Assembly: GCA_000961805.1 (NCBI GenBank)
Contig: LADV01000126.1
Coordinates: forward strand, 1-34,228
Length of the DNA stretch: 34,228 nucleotides
Source of the DNA: Peptococcaceae bacterium BRH_c23
Lineage (GTDB): Bacteria > Bacillota_B > Desulfitobacteriia > Desulfitobacteriales > Desulfitobacteriaceae
Direction: 5' to 3'
Shown one piece after another: positions 34,026-34,228 of the stretch. Within the stretch, counting starts at the first letter, position 1. Each line of letters begins with the position of its first letter. The notes under the pieces were generated by a model. The model was not told the DNA's origin and did no database searches. It saw nothing but the letters and a program-made list of their open reading frames with translations. Made by a program: the position numbers and the translations under genes.

Positions 34026-34142
34026 CTACATTTGATTCTCAGCCTTTTTTAAGACCTTTTTATACCATTTTGTATCACCAACGTATTCACATCCTAATGC
34101 CTGCAGCAGTTGCTTTCGAGGACCTCGGTGCCTGACACCAAC
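34026..34142 (-). pseudogene. C-terminal remnant of an unidentified minus-strand gene
   Basis: The minus strand encodes 38 codons ending in TAG at 34026-34028, with a convincing protein sequence (for example KQLLQALGCEYVGDTKWYKK). The upstream side is closed by a stop within the repeat sequence at 34143-34145, so the frame has no start. A repeat copy at 34127-34146 lies at this border, suggesting that repeat expansion or insertion cut the gene. The family is not recognised. Confidence 0.45.
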
Positions 34143-34214
34143 TTATAAAGGGTCCGGTGCCTAAAGGGTCTAAAGGGTCCGGTGCCAAGGGTCCGGTGCC
34201 TGACACCAACTTAT
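34127..34214. repeat. REP-like repeats with GGTGCCTGACACC hairpins
   Basis: A 20-bp unit GGTGCCTGACACCAACTTAT occurs identically at 34127-34146 and 34195-34214; its first 13 bases can fold as GGTG/CACC. Between them AAAGGGTCCGGTGCC occurs at 34147-34161 and 34172-34186, with near copies at 34187-34200 and a partial copy at 34162-34170. Similar GGTGTCAGGCACC motifs are common intergenic repeats in Firmicutes, in some genomes linked to REP-associated tyrosine transposases. The array may continue past the window. The region 33883-34025 before it holds no gene I can support. Confidence 0.7.
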
Positions 34215-34228
34215 CAACTTATTGTTTA

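Noticed and set aside
34041..34060. T-rich run as a terminator for manC
   Set aside because: No stem precedes it, and the same bases encode the Lys-rich end of the minus-strand remnant.
34127..34228. CRISPR array
   Set aside because: Repeats are short, directly abutting and unevenly spaced with no unique spacers, so they look like REP-type intergenic repeats.

Overview
The window looks like a chromosomal polysaccharide (O-antigen, capsule or cell-wall glycan) locus from a Gram-positive anaerobe of the Clostridia. A Desulfosporosinus or Desulfitobacterium relative is my best guess. The basis is the style of the giant kinase/AAA/histidine-kinase protein, the strong AGGAGG-type ribosome binding sites, frequent GTG and TTG starts, and an EpsC/EpsL/EpsM-like gene block. 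This is inference; no rRNA or other taxonomic marker is present.

Layout. (1) 1-6893: the end of a coiled-coil protein gene, then a 1937-residue hybrid sensor kinase that seems to have lost the first lobe of its kinase-like domain at a rearrangement junction near 430-445, then a convergent OmpR/PhoB-type response regulator overlapping it tail to tail. (2) 7107-11336: a PHP-type tyrosine phosphatase, a membrane-anchored UDP-sugar 4,6-dehydratase, a PglC/EpsL-type phosphoglycosyl transferase and a PglD/EpsM-type acetyltransferase. This resembles the UDP-bacillosamine route without its aminotransferase. (3) 11490-18778: a cassette of heparinase II/III-like protein, WbuB-like glycosyltransferase, atypical SDR, UDP-ManNAc dehydrogenase-like enzyme and a two-domain oxidoreductase. 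(4) 18812-27575: glycosyltransferases, an O-acetyltransferase, the Wzy polymerase and the Wzx flippase. The centre (about 20950-26060) is strikingly AT-rich and is interrupted by a GC-rich block of nested inverted repeats at 24533-24873. (5) 27596-32234: rfbF-rfbG-rfbH, an RmlC-like epimerase and an SDR. Their order fits CDP-3,6-dideoxyhexose synthesis, most simply CDP-ascarylose. (6) 32476-33882: manC for GDP-mannose, followed by REP-like repeats and a gene remnant at the window edge.

How it works together. The phosphoglycosyl transferase would load the first sugar phosphate onto undecaprenyl phosphate. The glycosyltransferases would extend it with sugars made by the dehydratase, WecC-like, Rfb/Asc and ManC enzymes, and an acetyltransferase may decorate it. 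Wzx would flip the repeat unit and Wzy polymerise it. The PHP phosphatase suggests control by a tyrosine kinase, but no such kinase, Wzz or ligase lies in the window. All glycan genes are on the + strand with short gaps, so they probably form one or a few long operons. Abrupt changes in base composition between blocks point to assembly by repeated horizontal exchange.
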